A stretch of DNA of 64,000 nt from Methanolobus chelungpuianus (GCF_024500045.1 NZ_JTEO01000006.1:1-64000); one strand, 5' to 3'. Positions 1 to 9,778 are shown, counted from the stretch's first letter. Translations and numbers: made by a program. Notes: generated by a model not told the origin, from the sequence alone.

Positions 1-114
1 TATTTCGGAATCGATTATGAAATTGTGTGGGATGTTGTTGGCAATCGGCTGATTGGTTTAAGGGATTCTATCCAGGTAATTCTGATTGAGATATATGAGC
101 AGGAAAAAACATAA
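1..114 (+). CDS. HepT-like HEPN (DUF86) toxin, C-terminal end only
   Basis: The window opens inside this gene; 37 codons precede the TAA stop. The visible tail contains YFGIDYEIVWDVV followed by LIGLRDSIQVIL, the pattern that closes DUF86/HepT HEPN ribonuclease toxins (typically a YF.VD.E.VW..V....P.L...I..IL tail). In the known family HepT is inactivated by an MntA nucleotidyltransferase encoded next to it. The catalytic R-X4-6-H motif and any mntA lie outside the window, so activity and pairing cannot be judged. Confidence 0.6.
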   Translation, partial: YFGIDYEIVWDVVGNRLIGLRDSIQVILIEIYEQEKT

Positions 115-229
115 CCCATATCAATGGGAATTGAACGAATTATGTTTGCCTGATGGCAACATCTTAACAGAATCCTTCTTCCTTTGCGAAAAGAGTATAC
201 TATTCTGCAATGCACCATCTTAAAAAAAG

Positions 230-2406
230 TCACTGCTTCCTCTTCAGGAAGCAGGCAATCGATACTATCAGCAGTGTTACAGTGACCGAAAGACCGCGCA
301 GGCTGTTTTCTGCCTGAGCCTCATTTCCGACTGAGCTCTTACTTTCATCCGCAGTGAATGTAACATTGGATGTACTGCGCAATGCTGTTTCATCCAGATT
401 CACTCCTGTGATGGCGAATGGCGAAAAGCCGGGTGTTTCGGCTTGATAGAAGTAGTAGTTCGCATTATTTCCTGTCTGCGTGGTAGAAAGTGCGTTCCAC
501 TTGCCATCACTATATCTGTTAAGGACAACTGGGGCAGGGTTTATGCCCTTGTCGTTTATCCAGTTCCTGTCAACTTTGAACCCAATGACAGGATTTTCTA
601 TGTTCGTCTCTGTGGCATACCCTGTTTTACCCAGCCAGATGTTAATATGCCTGTAAATGACTCCCTCCGGGGAAGAGGCTGCAAAGGTGGACTTATCTTT
701 CAGTATTTCTACAGTTGCTGTTATCGTGCCTGAGTTCTTCAGGGAGGTGTACTCGATATACTGAATATCATTGTCAGCATCCTTGAAATCAAACTTGACA
801 GAGCCCTTTCCTACAAATATCGAACTGACATCCTTCAATGCAATGTTCTGGGTCTTCTCACCACTGGAACCGCTTCCTCCACTGCCACCACCGCCACCTC
901 CACTTTTGGAAGATGAGGTTCTGGCTGCAGTTACTGTGATATTGAGTGAATCTTTCACATTTGAGTTCGCCACAGATGTGACCCTTACAGTCACATTCCC
1001 TGCTGCTTTTCCTGTCAGCAGTCCGGTCTCGCTGATGACAGCATCCTCTGTAATAGTTTCAACGGACCATATAACATTCTTATTGGTAGCATTCTCCGGG
1101 TATATGGTTGCAATCATCTGTAGCGTCTTTCCAGTCTCGACAGTGGTTGTTGCCTCTAATAATGAAATACCTGTTACGGGTATTTCGATTACTGTAACTG
1201 CTGAGGAACTTTGTACCCCTGAACCATCCTTGGATGTTGCTTTGACGGTCACAGTCCCTGCCTTTGTTCCGGTCAGGAGCCCTGCCTGATTTACAGTTGC
1301 ATTACACGTACCAGCCACTACTGACCATGTTACATCTTTGTTAGTTGCATCCGCCGGTATTATTGTTGCAGTCATCTGCAGCGTTTTTCCATTCTCAACA
1401 GTGGTTGCTGCTCCCGTGACAGTAATAGATGTGACTGGAACATTCTCACCTGTACAGGTTACTGTTTTTACGGGATTGCCTATTAAGAGTCCAGTAATAA
1501 TGCCTGTTGTACAGTTGTTGATGGTACCAGCGTTGTTAATGAAAAAATCGCCCTCATAATCCTCCCGCTCAATACCTGAAAGTGTTCCGGCATTATTGAT
1601 AATACCTTCATTTTCATTATAAATATGTCCATAGTTACTGAAAACCATGCCGGAGTTATCGATTGTTCCAGAATTGGTAATAAAACACCAAAGGGCTAGT
1701 TCAAATCTACCTGAATTAGTAAGTGTTCCAGAATTGATAATCTCAACATCAGAAAGAGCATAAATACTGCCTGAATTATCAAAATTACCAAAGTTATTAA
1801 TATAAGTATTAAGAGAGTCCATACTCCCTGAATTGGAGAATTTACCAAAGTTATCAAGTATCCACTCATTAAAGAAATAGCCGGAATTGACCATAGTGCC
1901 TGTATTGTTAATAGGGTAATAATTGTGTATACTGCTAGAATTATTAATCGTACCTGAGTTCAAGGTGCGCCCAAAAATGAGATCGCCGGAGTTTTCGATA
2001 ATACCAGAGTTATCGATGCTGTTCTCACCTCAAATATTGCCAGTGTTGATGATGATGTCACTGTTATCACACTATTATGCAATGTACCAGAATTATTTAT
2101 ACGTCCGAAATTATTAATATGGACATATAAATCGCCGGAGTTTTTTATAAAGCCAGAGTTATCAATCTGGCCAGAACCATCTATGATACCACTATAATCA
2201 CCATCAATTAGAGGAGCATATTCAATAATAAGAGTACCACCGGCTTCTATTACGAGGGTTTCACCTTCTGGAATTGCAAAACCTTCTCTGACATGTACTG
2301 TAAATGTCTCTCCGGAGTGAATTACACTGGGACCCACTATTTCCATTGCATTGGCCATCCCACACAAAGAGAGAAGCACGGCTATTAGAATGATATATTT
2401 TTTCAT
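230..2406 (-). pseudogene. Secreted Ig-like/PGF-pre-PGF surface protein, frameshifted
   Basis: Two consecutive reading frames make one surface protein. The 5' part (2406 to about 2070) has a signal peptide ending near MANAME and begins an asparagine-rich 'NSG' repeat region. The 3' part (open below 2029) continues the same repeats, then two Big_2-type Ig-like domains (each with a VENGKTLQM or VETGKTLQM stretch), a Ser/Gly linker, a domain resembling archaeal PGF-pre-PGF (IALKDVSSIFVG to PGFSPFAITG) and a C-terminal membrane anchor ending FLKRKQ. Near 2066-2075 the NSG repeat leaves the frame, and 2030-2032 is an in-frame TGA. A frame change and a stop together suggest a decayed gene rather than one sequencing error. 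Role in the cell envelope is inferred. Confidence 0.7.
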
Positions 2407-3687
2407 TTATGTACCACCAAATAATTTTGCTGAGTCATAATGGCTTTAAGGTGCATATTAAAATTTCTAAACAATGTTTCTTTTAAGTAAAAGGATATGA
2501 TTTCTATCAACAAGAAAAGTTTTTCAGGGTATCAATAAAATGTGAAGAATGCATATCATTGTGGTATCTGTTGTATGGTTGTGCTTCAGCCTGTCACGTA
2601 GACAGGGCTCTTGTTGATAGGTTGATATTTTTTTATACCTGCTTGTTTTTGAACTCTCTATAATCGATTGTAAAAAGAGCAGTGCAGGATACATATATTT
2701 GTCAAATGCACATTTTTGAGATAACTGAGCATGGATTCTGCAAATACTTCAAAATAACTATTAGATCTAATTATTGCATGAATGTTGAGGATTTCTACAG
2801 AACCCTAAAAACAAAACTGGTATTTTGGAGCAGAGTTTCCCACCCGTGTGATAGAATTGCCTGTTTGAGTAAAGTCACATCATTTAACCACAACATTCTT
2901 GTTTAAATTACTAAGTTGTATACTGATTTTTATCACATCCTCTTATTTTAGATGGTGTAGATTTGCAGAGTATTTTCTCAGTCAAACATCATAAAAAAGA
3001 TTGACTAAAAAGTAGGGTATGCTTTTCTCAGTATTTTTTCGCATACAATCTGGGATGTCTGGCAAAAATGGCAAATTCCTATAAACTCTGGAATAAACGC
3101 GTGAACAAAAACATAGGCATAGAATAATTTTTAACTGTTTGTTGTATAGAGTTGAATTGACAAAAACTCAGTCTTCTACTACACGGGTGGAAACTCTGTG
3201 TCGAAAATTGAAAACGGAGAGGGGAACGCATCGATGAATTAAGATATGATTCGTGTGTAAACAAGTAAAATATCGCAAGGTTTGTGATAAATCTCAACTT
3301 GCTCTGGTAATCCTTGGGTATTATCAAATGATTAATGCTGGCTTTCTGGGAACAATACTGGAAAGTATTGACGATTATCTCTTTTTACTTGACGATTACT
3401 TTACGGTTAGCATTCGATTTTTGTGGAGTATACTGAAAATTAGAAGGGATTATCAGCTTTTTCAGTTAAGATATCAATATAGAAAGAGATGATGAATTGG
3501 AGGTTTGATCGTAACATGCGAGCAGGAAACTCCTTGTTATTTTGGTCAGCAGACAACTGACCATTTTCTTGCAATCTTCGGTCAGTGACGGAAAATGAGC
3601 TAACCGGTGACCTGAGAGGGCTTTACTCTATAGCATGTGGTCCAGATGGATTACCTGGTCCGGAGATCGAGAATTGCGTATCTTTAT
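2407..3687. other. Gene-poor AT-rich stretch with a MITE-like element
   Basis: Only short open frames without recognisable domains occur here. The recognisable structure is the inverted-repeat element at 2831-3200. A 79-codon plus-strand frame at 3253-3492 (YRKVCDKSQLALVILGYYQ...) has no convincing ribosome site or known motif; I treat it as possible relic coding sequence. Confidence 0.5.
2831..3200. mobile_element. MITE-like element with ~20 bp terminal inverted repeats
   Basis: The left end CAGAGTTTCCCACCCGTGTG (2831-2850) is matched in inverse orientation by the right end ACACGGGTGGAAACTCTGTG (3181-3200), giving a 370 bp element with no transposase. Its left 230 bp recur in inverted orientation at 44381-44612, including the segment around GTATGCTTTTCTCAGTATTT. 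That supports a mobile or formerly mobile element. No target-site duplication is obvious. Confidence 0.5.
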
Positions 3688-3692
3688 TCAGT

Positions 3693-3980
3693 TCAATCCA
3701 ACATCAATGCCGGATAAATGGCAGAGAACCAGAAGATCCATGCTATACTTGTGATTATTGCGATCATTATCATTTTTGCAGTATTCGGGTAGAATCGTCC
3801 ATATATTATTGCTGCAAGGATTCCTGGAGAGAGCATCACAAACGGGGGCCTTAGCAAATAGGGAAGGTACATGAAAAGAAAAGCTAGTGTGTTTGTAGAA
3901 ATCGTAAGAAAATGATATGTTGTTATTGTTCCTGTTATAGTAGCTAAAGCTATTATGATTTCTTTTATCGATTTTATCAT
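3693..3980 (-). CDS. Small integral membrane protein, unknown function
   Basis: Predicted 95-residue protein with about three hydrophobic segments (residues ~5-25, 27-55 and 65-90) and few charges. The ATG at 3980 is preceded by TTGGAG about five bases upstream, a good archaeal ribosome site, which favours this start over longer frames on the same strand. It lies downstream of the truncated C39-type peptidase gene on the same strand, separated by a hairpin terminator. No family recognised. Confidence 0.5.
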   Translation of the reverse strand: MIKSIKEIIIALATITGTITTYHFLTISTNTLAFLFMYLPYLLRPPFVMLSPGILAAIIYGRFYPNTAKMIMIAIITSIAWIFWFSAIYPALMLD

Positions 3981-4059
3981 ATTTTCTCCAATTGTAGCAA
4001 AAACTCTGTAAATATAAATAATTTATCATACAAAAACAAGATTTTCGTCTTAAATGAAA

Positions 4060-4086
4060 AGTGAACCTTTTTTTATTAGGTTCACT
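4060..4086 (-). terminator. Hairpin after the C39-type peptidase gene
   Basis: AGTGAACC (4060-4067) and GGTTCACT (4079-4086) form a perfect 8 bp stem with an A/T-only loop. It sits 17 bases past the stop of the minus-strand peptidase gene and is followed on that strand by a T-rich run. Confidence 0.5.
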
Positions 4087-4103
4087 CAATTTTCTATTTT
4101 ATC

Positions 4104-4814
4104 TTACCCTAGGAAGGAATACCCTGTTGAAGTGGTGTCACTTGAACAAACATATTGGTAGACATTTTCTTCGTAATTGAAGAGTGTATTATCTGTATTA
4201 TACCAGTACATAGTGTTTGTTCCGGACAAAGTGTTTGGATCGTTCAGTTTGAAGTATGGGTCGATAAGTGCATCGTAGTATCCTCTGAGGGCTACTGCGT
4301 GGCAGGCTCCCCATTGGCTTTCTTCTGTCAGGAAGAACGGTCTTCCTGAATCAATCATGTTCTTAATCTGGCCAATGGTGTAAGACACTGTTCCCGATCT
4401 TGTTCCTCTTTGTAGATAGACACCTTGGTCAGATAGGTAAGCCTGTGCCTCGGCTGCGTTCATGTTATCATATCCATTGTACATCCAGATTTCCCATATA
4501 TCAGGATAGTTTCCAGACCAATACTCTTCAAGCATTGCAGCACTGGTTTCTCCACATGCTCGACTTGCAGCATCATAACTATGGCCATCCCAATATAATT
4601 CCCATTGGCTTCTTTGAGGAACTGTCAAGAACTTGCTGGCTTTTATTTCAACTATTGGAGTTGCACTTTCATACATGCTCATTGAGTCGCCAAGGAGACC
4701 AATCAGGCATTCTTTTCCATCAATGAGTACAATACCAACAAAACCTCCATGTCCATCTTCATAGAATTCTCCGTGCAAATTATATTTGCCTGCTTTATCG
4801 GCTCTGTAGAAAAC
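4104..4814 (-). pseudogene. Papain-like C39-type peptidase, N-terminally truncated
   Basis: The C-terminal ~220 residues match peptidase C39-like domains: a Cys motif (RACGETSAAMLEEYW), a His motif (WGACHAVALRGYY) and a following DPN triplet. Aromatic and Asn/Gly-rich composition suggests an extracellular enzyme. There is no signal peptide. The frame is open upstream only to a TAG at 4815-4817 with a TAA seven codons beyond it, although VFYRADKAGKYNLHGEF still reads like protein, so the N-terminus has been lost. A transposase fragment begins about 50 bp further upstream, making insertion the likely cause. A TTG at 4778 could start a shortened product. Confidence 0.6.
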
Positions 4815-4865
4815 CTATTTCCTGCTGAAAATTACTTGTTACTTTAAAAATGATAAATCCCCAAA

Positions 4866-5360
4866 GTGTTACTTGCTACGGAAAACACAAAGGGGATGAT
4901 TAGTGTTTTGAGTAACAAGTACTTAAAGTTTGTTGATACAGCTAGCGCTATATCAGGAAACTCACATTTACAGATTTACAGTTGCAAGTATTCCAAGAGG
5001 ACTTATGTGCAGCATCAACTATTGATCTTGGTTTTGTTGAAAGAGCATATGAACACATACTACAGAAGTATCGCTGAACTTGTAGAACTGACGGATAAAG
5101 TAAGATCCAAAATCGGATTAAAACAAGTTCCACACTATATTATGCTTGATAAATTCATTAGAAAAATTAATTTTGTTTATTTGAATGGATGATAAAGTAA
5201 ACACTTAATTTCTTCTATTGCCATGGGGAAAGGATAGAAGCTAATGCTATTGATTCAAGTGGATTTACCAGTGTTCACTGTAGATATTATTATTTATTCA
5301 GAACAGGAAAGAAACGTAGATTATTCTTGAGAACAAGCTCTACAAAGCCGGGACTTTTAA
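4866..5360 (+). pseudogene. IS5/IS4-superfamily transposase fragment
   Basis: The frame from 4866 to 5192 contains KYSKRTYVQHQLLILVLLKE and VPHYIMLDKFIRKI, the N-terminal pattern of IS5/IS4-type transposases in methanogens. After a stop and frame change the sequence resumes at about 5229 with EANAIDSSGFTSVHCRYYY and RTGKK, the first DDE aspartate block. The remaining catalytic region is missing, so the copy is dead. A second scrap of the same block (SCHCRY, stop, YSLRTKKKRKS) lies at about 6388-6450. Confidence 0.65.
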
Positions 5361-5941
5361 ACTGCCGGAAATGAGGGATTTTACTCCGCCAAGGACACTT
5401 AGCGATAGCCTTAGTAAATCCATATAATTCGTTTGTGGGGCTTTTATACGTGTAGGTATGGGAATATCTGAGTACACTGAAGATCGACTCGCAGGAGAAT
5501 TATGTGGAATTAACAAAAACTCTAGCACACTGTTTACTTATCTTCTAAAACGATGAAACATGTAATGTCAGAAATCCTTTAAACATTGTCGACATTAAGT
5601 CTTTCATATCTACTTCTAATCCATCTGCAGCCTGTTACCAGAACAGATATAATGCAGCTGATATCTGATATTGTCAACTCTCGTGTAACCTGATGGAATG
5701 CCCACAATATCCATTGCATTCTGATTATCTTTTCTCACTTTTTTGTTAAACAGCTATTGATCCAACATCAATTATTACATCAGTGCGCCCTCACCTCCAT
5801 GCTTTATGTTCATTCGTCACCGTGACTGTGCCGAAGGCACAAACGCCTGACAATAAGCAATAGGAAAAACCTGCTATAGATTAGAGTGACTTTAGCAAAA
5901 AAGTAGTGTGATTAGACTATATGTCGAGAAAAGGTTTCACA

Positions 5942-6088
5942 TTAATCCTGTTTAAGCCACTTGCAGATAAATTCCTCTCTCACCTGTTCGGAAAATACTA
6001 CTCTCTTTCTTCCGCCAATAGGTTGTAGTGGCATATATGGTTTAATCAACCTCCACTGTTCATGAGAGAGCTCTCGAATTCCTTTCAC
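5942..6088 (-). pseudogene. IS5-family transposase N-terminal fragment
   Basis: Read on the minus strand, the codons give ELSHEQWRLIKPYMP followed by GGRKR, the hallmark 'LSDEQW.LI.P.LP...GGRPR' start of IS5-family (IS427-like) transposases. It stops at TAA after WLKQD. Only about 48 residues remain, and it is unrelated to the other transposase fragment at 4866. Confidence 0.6.
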
Positions 6089-6257
6089 ATCCCCATAATA
6101 CCAGTATGGAAAATATTATTTATTGCATGACGTGAGCTCGATTACTGTTAAGCTTAAACAGAATTCAATCTGCAGCTATAAGATACTTGGATTAACGTTA
6201 ACTGTTTTATCACTTTGTATCTAGTTGATTGTAAAATAAATAATATCTTAAGGTGAT

Positions 6258-6388
6258 TTAGAACCTTTTCTCTTCATTCATTTTCTCCATCCATTTGTAA
6301 TCATCCATATTCCAGCCGCCATCTTTGAAATACTCCTCCTCATCTTCCTGTTGCGCCTTCAATTTCTTCTGTTTGGCTTTTACCAGTT
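6258..6388 (-). pseudogene. Orphan C-terminal coding fragment, unknown protein
   Basis: The minus strand reads about 42 codons of convincing sequence rich in Lys, Glu and Asp (LKAQQEDEEEYFKDGGWNM then DDYKWMEKMNEEKR) to a TAA at 6258. Upstream it runs directly into the duplicated transposase scrap, so it is the surviving tail of a gene cut by an insertion. The family is not recognised. Confidence 0.4.
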
Positions 6389-6645
6389 GTCATTGTAGAT
6401 ACTAGTATTCACTAAGAACAAAGAAAAAGCGTAAATCCTACCTAAAAAGAAGTAATCCTGTGTATTGCGACAAGAACATGTCCTTACACAAATTAATTGA
6501 TTGTAGCTAATTCTGGATATTCCTTAATTGAGATTTGAAGGGATTAATCCCCTCATTCAACTGATTCTTTCATTTCCTTAATAATTGCCTTCTAGTATTT
6601 TTGATACGCTAATAGACAGGTTTTCTGCATAACCTCTTTCTCACA

Positions 6646-7668
6646 TCAATATATCCACGCGTCCACAACCACGTGCCAGACGCCCGGAGAGTATTTCTTC
6701 ACTTTCCTGCATTCCCTGATATCCACCTGCCTGCCCTCGCGCAGCGCTGCTTCCGTTATCCTGGCTATCGGTCTGTCATAGATCAGTGGCTCCGGTGTGG
6801 TCTCATGATAATGCAGCATGCCTCCGGTGCTCTTGATCGCCCTTATCCCATATTCAAGATACTCATGGGTTGTGCCGACATATCCCATGAGCACCCTGTC
6901 GGCGATTCCCTGCGGCGTGAGCACTGCACAGTCCCCGTTCATTGCTTCCACGATGTGCCCGACCTTGTTCAGCCGGATGTTCTCCTGCAAGTATGTGAAG
7001 GACTCGGGGTTTATCTCTATTGCGTATATCTTTGCGGGTTTTGCATGGACCGCGATAGGTATGGTAAAATAGCCTATTCCTGCGAACATGTCCACGATGA
7101 ACTCCCCGGAGCCCACGGTGCTCATCAGCTTCTTTTCGTAGAGGTTGCCCTTTGAGAACATCACCTTTGTGACATCGAGCCTGAAAAGGCAGCCGTTCTC
7201 TTTATGGGTGGTCTCTGTGGATGTGCCCAGCAGTATCTCCCTTTGGGGCTGCCTGAACTGTCCCTCTATCCCGCGGTCCCGGATCACCGTATGGCACTGG
7301 GGATATATCCCAAGCAGTTTACTGGCTATGGACTGCCTATGTCCCTCGATGCGCTCATCGATACTGACAATGATTATTTTCCCCAGGACATGCCAGCCGG
7401 AAGGAACAAGGGCGAGGTCATTTTCCGGGATGGTACCCTTAAGGAGGTCTCTAAGGGAATGCTGCCTGATATAATACTCGGGGTCTGGCTGCTCAATGGT
7501 TTCCATGCAGGCGATCTCTCCGGTCACAGGGATCTCCAGAAATTCCTCTCCAAGGGTGCTGCTGACCTTTATCTTCCTGCTATGGTCCAGCATTCCCTTG
7601 CCCAGGAGTTCACTCCTCAGGGCCTCTGCCTGTGAAACCGGGACAATGACAGCTTTCCTGTGATTCAT
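6646..7668 (-). CDS. taw2: tRNA-Phe wyosine-pathway aminocarboxypropyltransferase (Taw2/TYW2-like)
   Basis: This 340-residue protein has the Trm5/TYW2 layout: an N-terminal domain followed by a class I SAM-binding domain with VDMFAGIGYFTIPIA (residues ~195-209), the acidic AIEINP strand end, and a C-terminal MGYVGTTHEYL...GGMLHYHE block typical of archaeal Taw2 rather than Trm5, which carries an NLP-type motif there. Taw2 transfers the aminocarboxypropyl group of SAM to the wyosine base next to the anticodon of tRNA-Phe. The start at 7668 (MNHRKAVIVPVSQAE) matches the family N-terminus. It is a single gene, divergent from the MsvR-like regulator. Confidence 0.8.
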   Translation of the reverse strand: MNHRKAVIVPVSQAEALRSELLGKGMLDHSRKIKVSSTLGEEFLEIPVTGEIACMETIEQPDPEYYIRQHSLRDLLKGTIPENDLALVPSGWHVLGKIIIVSIDERIEGHRQSIASKLLGIYPQCHTVIRDRGIEGQFRQPQREILLGTSTETTHKENGCLFRLDVTKVMFSKGNLYEKKLMSTVGSGEFIVDMFAGIGYFTIPIAVHAKPAKIYAIEINPESFTYLQENIRLNKVGHIVEAMNGDCAVLTPQGIADRVLMGYVGTTHEYLEYGIRAIKSTGGMLHYHETTPEPLIYDRPIARITEAALREGRQVDIRECRKVKKYSPGVWHVVVDAWIY

Positions 7669-7724
7669 ATCTTACCTGTGCAACTGGGATTCCGGCTCAA
7701 ATAGTTTACGATGCCTCATTTTTA

Positions 7725-7750
7725 TTCGTTCATCAGCGAACATTTATATA
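7725..7750 (+). promoter_or_regulatory. MsvR-type operator and TATA box
   Basis: TTCG (7725-7728), eight bases, CGAA (7737-7740) forms an inverted repeat of the kind reported for MsvR boxes. It abuts a TATA box (TTTATATA, 7743-7750) about 25 bp upstream of the ATG at 7775, so the transcript has little or no leader. An operator touching the TATA box fits autorepression. Confidence 0.55.
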
Positions 7751-7774
7751 GATTGTTTATTAATTAGGTACTAC

Positions 7775-8509
7775 ATGAATAATGGAGACAGTACTGCTAT
7801 TTTTTCCACAGAAGCTGGTTTCATTGCATTGAACGGTTCTGTCAAAATAAAGATACTGGATTTCTTAAAAACGGGCTCCAGGTCTTTCGATGAGATTGTC
7901 GCCCATACCGGGAAGGCAAAAGCAACCATATCCGTCCATCTCAAAGACTTAAAATCGTGTAATCTTCTTGAGGAGCAGATAGACCCCGATGACAGGCGTA
8001 AGAAGATCTATTCATTGAAATGTCATTACCTGGCATGTTCTCAGGAACCTGGTGTAAGATACTACAGCGACATGCTGGATATCATCGCCTCCAGTGATAT
8101 TGAAAGGTATGGCAGCCTCAAATGCGTTTTCTATGCCGTACAATATGGTTTTCTCGCTCACGGTATCAATTGCAACCCCATAATGCGGGACATTGGCAGG
8201 GATGTGGGAAGGAGCCTTTCCAATAACCTCATTTCCAATCATCCTGACGACCTGTTCGAGGAAATGATGCTGTTCTGGGAAAAGAACAACATAGGGAGGT
8301 TTGCAGTTATCGAGAAGGATCCGCTTAAGATAGCTGTCTATGATTTTTTTGATTGCAGGTCACTACCTATAAAAGCCAAAGTGCTCTGTTCTTTTGTGCA
8401 GGGTGTTTTTGAAGGGGTTTTAAGTGACAAGTTCGAGGTGGAATGCACCATGGAAGTTGTCTCTGACTGTACCCAGGGCTGTGAAGCATGCTTTTTTGTC
8501 AGGCGCTGA
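7775..8509 (+). CDS. msvR: MsvR-like redox regulator (winged helix plus V4R domain)
   Basis: The 244-residue protein starts with an ArsR-type winged helix (residues ~10-85, with the recognition helix around KAKATISVHLKDLKS) and ends in a V4R domain (~95-244) with GRDVGRSL and a Cys-rich tail (SDCTQGCEACFF). Methanogen MsvR proteins have this architecture and regulate their own and oxidative-stress genes through cysteine redox state. Nine or more cysteines are present here, including the final C-x2-C-x2-C cluster. The gene is monocistronic, with the operator described just upstream, and its end nearly abuts the convergent DUF2110 gene. Confidence 0.75.
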   Translation: MNNGDSTAIFSTEAGFIALNGSVKIKILDFLKTGSRSFDEIVAHTGKAKATISVHLKDLKSCNLLEEQIDPDDRRKKIYSLKCHYLACSQEPGVRYYSDMLDIIASSDIERYGSLKCVFYAVQYGFLAHGINCNPIMRDIGRDVGRSLSNNLISNHPDDLFEEMMLFWEKNNIGRFAVIEKDPLKIAVYDFFDCRSLPIKAKVLCSFVQGVFEGVLSDKFEVECTMEVVSDCTQGCEACFFVRR

Positions 8510-8510
8510 A

Positions 8511-9197
8511 TCAGGCCGCCCTGATCACGCCCAGTTCCCCTTTTACATGCCTGCCAATAGCTGCAACAATGCCGGGGCCGTCTGTCCCCTGGCGGCACGT
8601 TATCAGGTGCTCCATTAAGCCAAGGCGCTCGATACCAAATATGTCTCTTGCGTGACCCGTCTTCTTGATGGCTGCCTTTAGCTCTGACCTTGTTACGGAA
8701 TTGGCTGTCACGTGGTCGTAGCCTGACTTCTTCCATCCCCAGAGGGTATCAAGCTGCCTCTTGGACAGGCGGCCTGTAGACTTCTGCGGGTCCTCTATTT
8801 CTATCTCCATGGGCAGGTGGGTTATGATCCCAAAGCGGGAGGCTACCTGTTTCGCTTCTCCTGTACCCAGTGATGCAAGGCTGGCCTGCATGACGGCAAC
8901 AGGTACTCCTACATCAATAATGATGCGATCGCTCTCAATGGAACTTACAACGCCTTTACAGAGCTCGCCTTTTTTCAGTTCCTTTAATGGGGAACCATGC
9001 TTGCCGGCAAGGAAGTTGGCGGCGAACTCTTCATCCTCTCCGCTTATCTCCAGTGTGAGCCAGCCATCTTCCGATGCCAGAAAAGTGACTTCTGCATCAA
9101 GTTCCTTGAGGTCGTTATCCAGCAGGATCTGCGCAGCATGGATGGCACGCTCCCTGGTGCCATAGATCTTTATCAATAATCGGGTCTTTGTCATCAT
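8511..9197 (-). CDS. DUF2110 family archaeal protein
   Basis: A 228-residue protein beginning KTRLLIKIYGTRERAIHAAQILLDND and containing an S1/OB-like central stretch (ELCKGVVSSIESDRIIIDVGVP), as in the DUF2110 family conserved across euryarchaea. Its biochemical function is not established. The ATG overlaps the stop of the upstream HTH gene (TAATG), so the two are translationally coupled. The C-terminal part (RLGLMEHLITCRQGTDGPGIV) is conserved-looking and may bind RNA; that is inference from the OB-like segment only. Confidence 0.7.
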   Translation of the reverse strand: MMTKTRLLIKIYGTRERAIHAAQILLDNDLKELDAEVTFLASEDGWLTLEISGEDEEFAANFLAGKHGSPLKELKKGELCKGVVSSIESDRIIIDVGVPVAVMQASLASLGTGEAKQVASRFGIITHLPMEIEIEDPQKSTGRLSKRQLDTLWGWKKSGYDHVTANSVTRSELKAAIKKTGHARDIFGIERLGLMEHLITCRQGTDGPGIVAAIGRHVKGELGVIRAA

Positions 9198-9778
9198 TAC
9201 CCGGATTCCACTTTCTGCTTCATAACAGTATCGAATATGTCCTGTATCCGGGACAGCCTGTCCAGTGATGCGTCGTCAAGCTCATCCTGGTACTGCTCGA
9301 TACTATTGATAAGAAGCTGGATGTCCCTGCTGAAAGGACCGATCTTCCTCCTCACGGAATCAGGGTCTGCACCGTTGTATTTTGTCTCCTCGAACACAGA
9401 ACTTATGTTATCGTGCAGTCTTGATATCCTGTCCTCGAGGGAGCCGGGATTGAAAGCAGGCGCAGCTTTCTGCTCTTCCATTTCCTCCTCGAGGCTTTCA
9501 GCCATCTCTCCTTCAAGGGCTATTATAAGGTCCTTCAGCGCATCCACCACCTTGTAGCCGTGCTCTGTCAGCTCCACATATTTAACCCGTCCCTCAATGG
9601 AGAATCTTACCAGATCGTGCTCCTCCATCTTTGAGAGTATCTTGGTGGTATGGGCAAATGTCGAATTGATCTCTTTGGTTATTACCGACGCATAGGTCTT
9701 CTGGAAAGACCAGATAGCAAGAAGTGCAAGTACGGGTTTCTCCTGTAAAAAAAGTTGTTCTGCATATTCCTTTGTCAT
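9197..9778 (-). CDS. MarR-like winged-helix regulator with coiled-coil tail
   Basis: About 193 residues. The N-terminal winged helix (residues ~8-85) includes FAHTTKILSKMEEHDLVRF as recognition helix and EGRVKYVELTEHG as wing; the C-terminal half is Glu-rich with helical heptads. The ATG at 9778 is preferred over the TTG at 9799 because CAGGGG lies about seven bases before it. It overlaps the start of the DUF2110 gene by one base. Very AT-rich TATA-like sequence lies at 9830-9890. Confidence 0.65.
   Translation of the reverse strand: MTKEYAEQLFLQEKPVLALLAIWSFQKTYASVITKEINSTFAHTTKILSKMEEHDLVRFSIEGRVKYVELTEHGYKVVDALKDLIIALEGEMAESLEEEMEEQKAAPAFNPGSLEDRISRLHDNISSVFEETKYNGADPDSVRRKIGPFSRDIQLLINSIEQYQDELDDASLDRLSRIQDIFDTVMKQKVESG

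Larger units (their letters stand above)
5361..6640. other. Relic-rich intergenic region
   Basis: No intact gene. It holds a plus-strand frame scrap at about 5450-5557 (ISEYTEDRLAGELCGINKN...), a short hairpin GTGCC-GAA-GGCAC at 5829-5841, a transposase N-terminus (5942-6088, minus), an orphan protein tail (6258-6388, minus) and a repeat of the transposase DSSGF-region (6388-6450, plus). The mixture looks like nested insertions that have decayed. Confidence 0.5.

Noticed and set aside
771-1289. Long plus-strand open frame opposite the surface-protein gene
   Set aside because: It is the antisense of the Ig-like and glycine-rich regions; the minus-strand frame shows the domains.
3253-3492. 79-codon ORF as a real gene
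   Set aside because: No ribosome site, no motif, and it sits between mobile-element remains; kept only as a note.
4815-4817. In-frame TAG before the C39-type peptidase frame as a pyrrolysine codon
   Set aside because: A TAA lies only seven codons further upstream with no start between them, so read-through would not restore an N-terminus.
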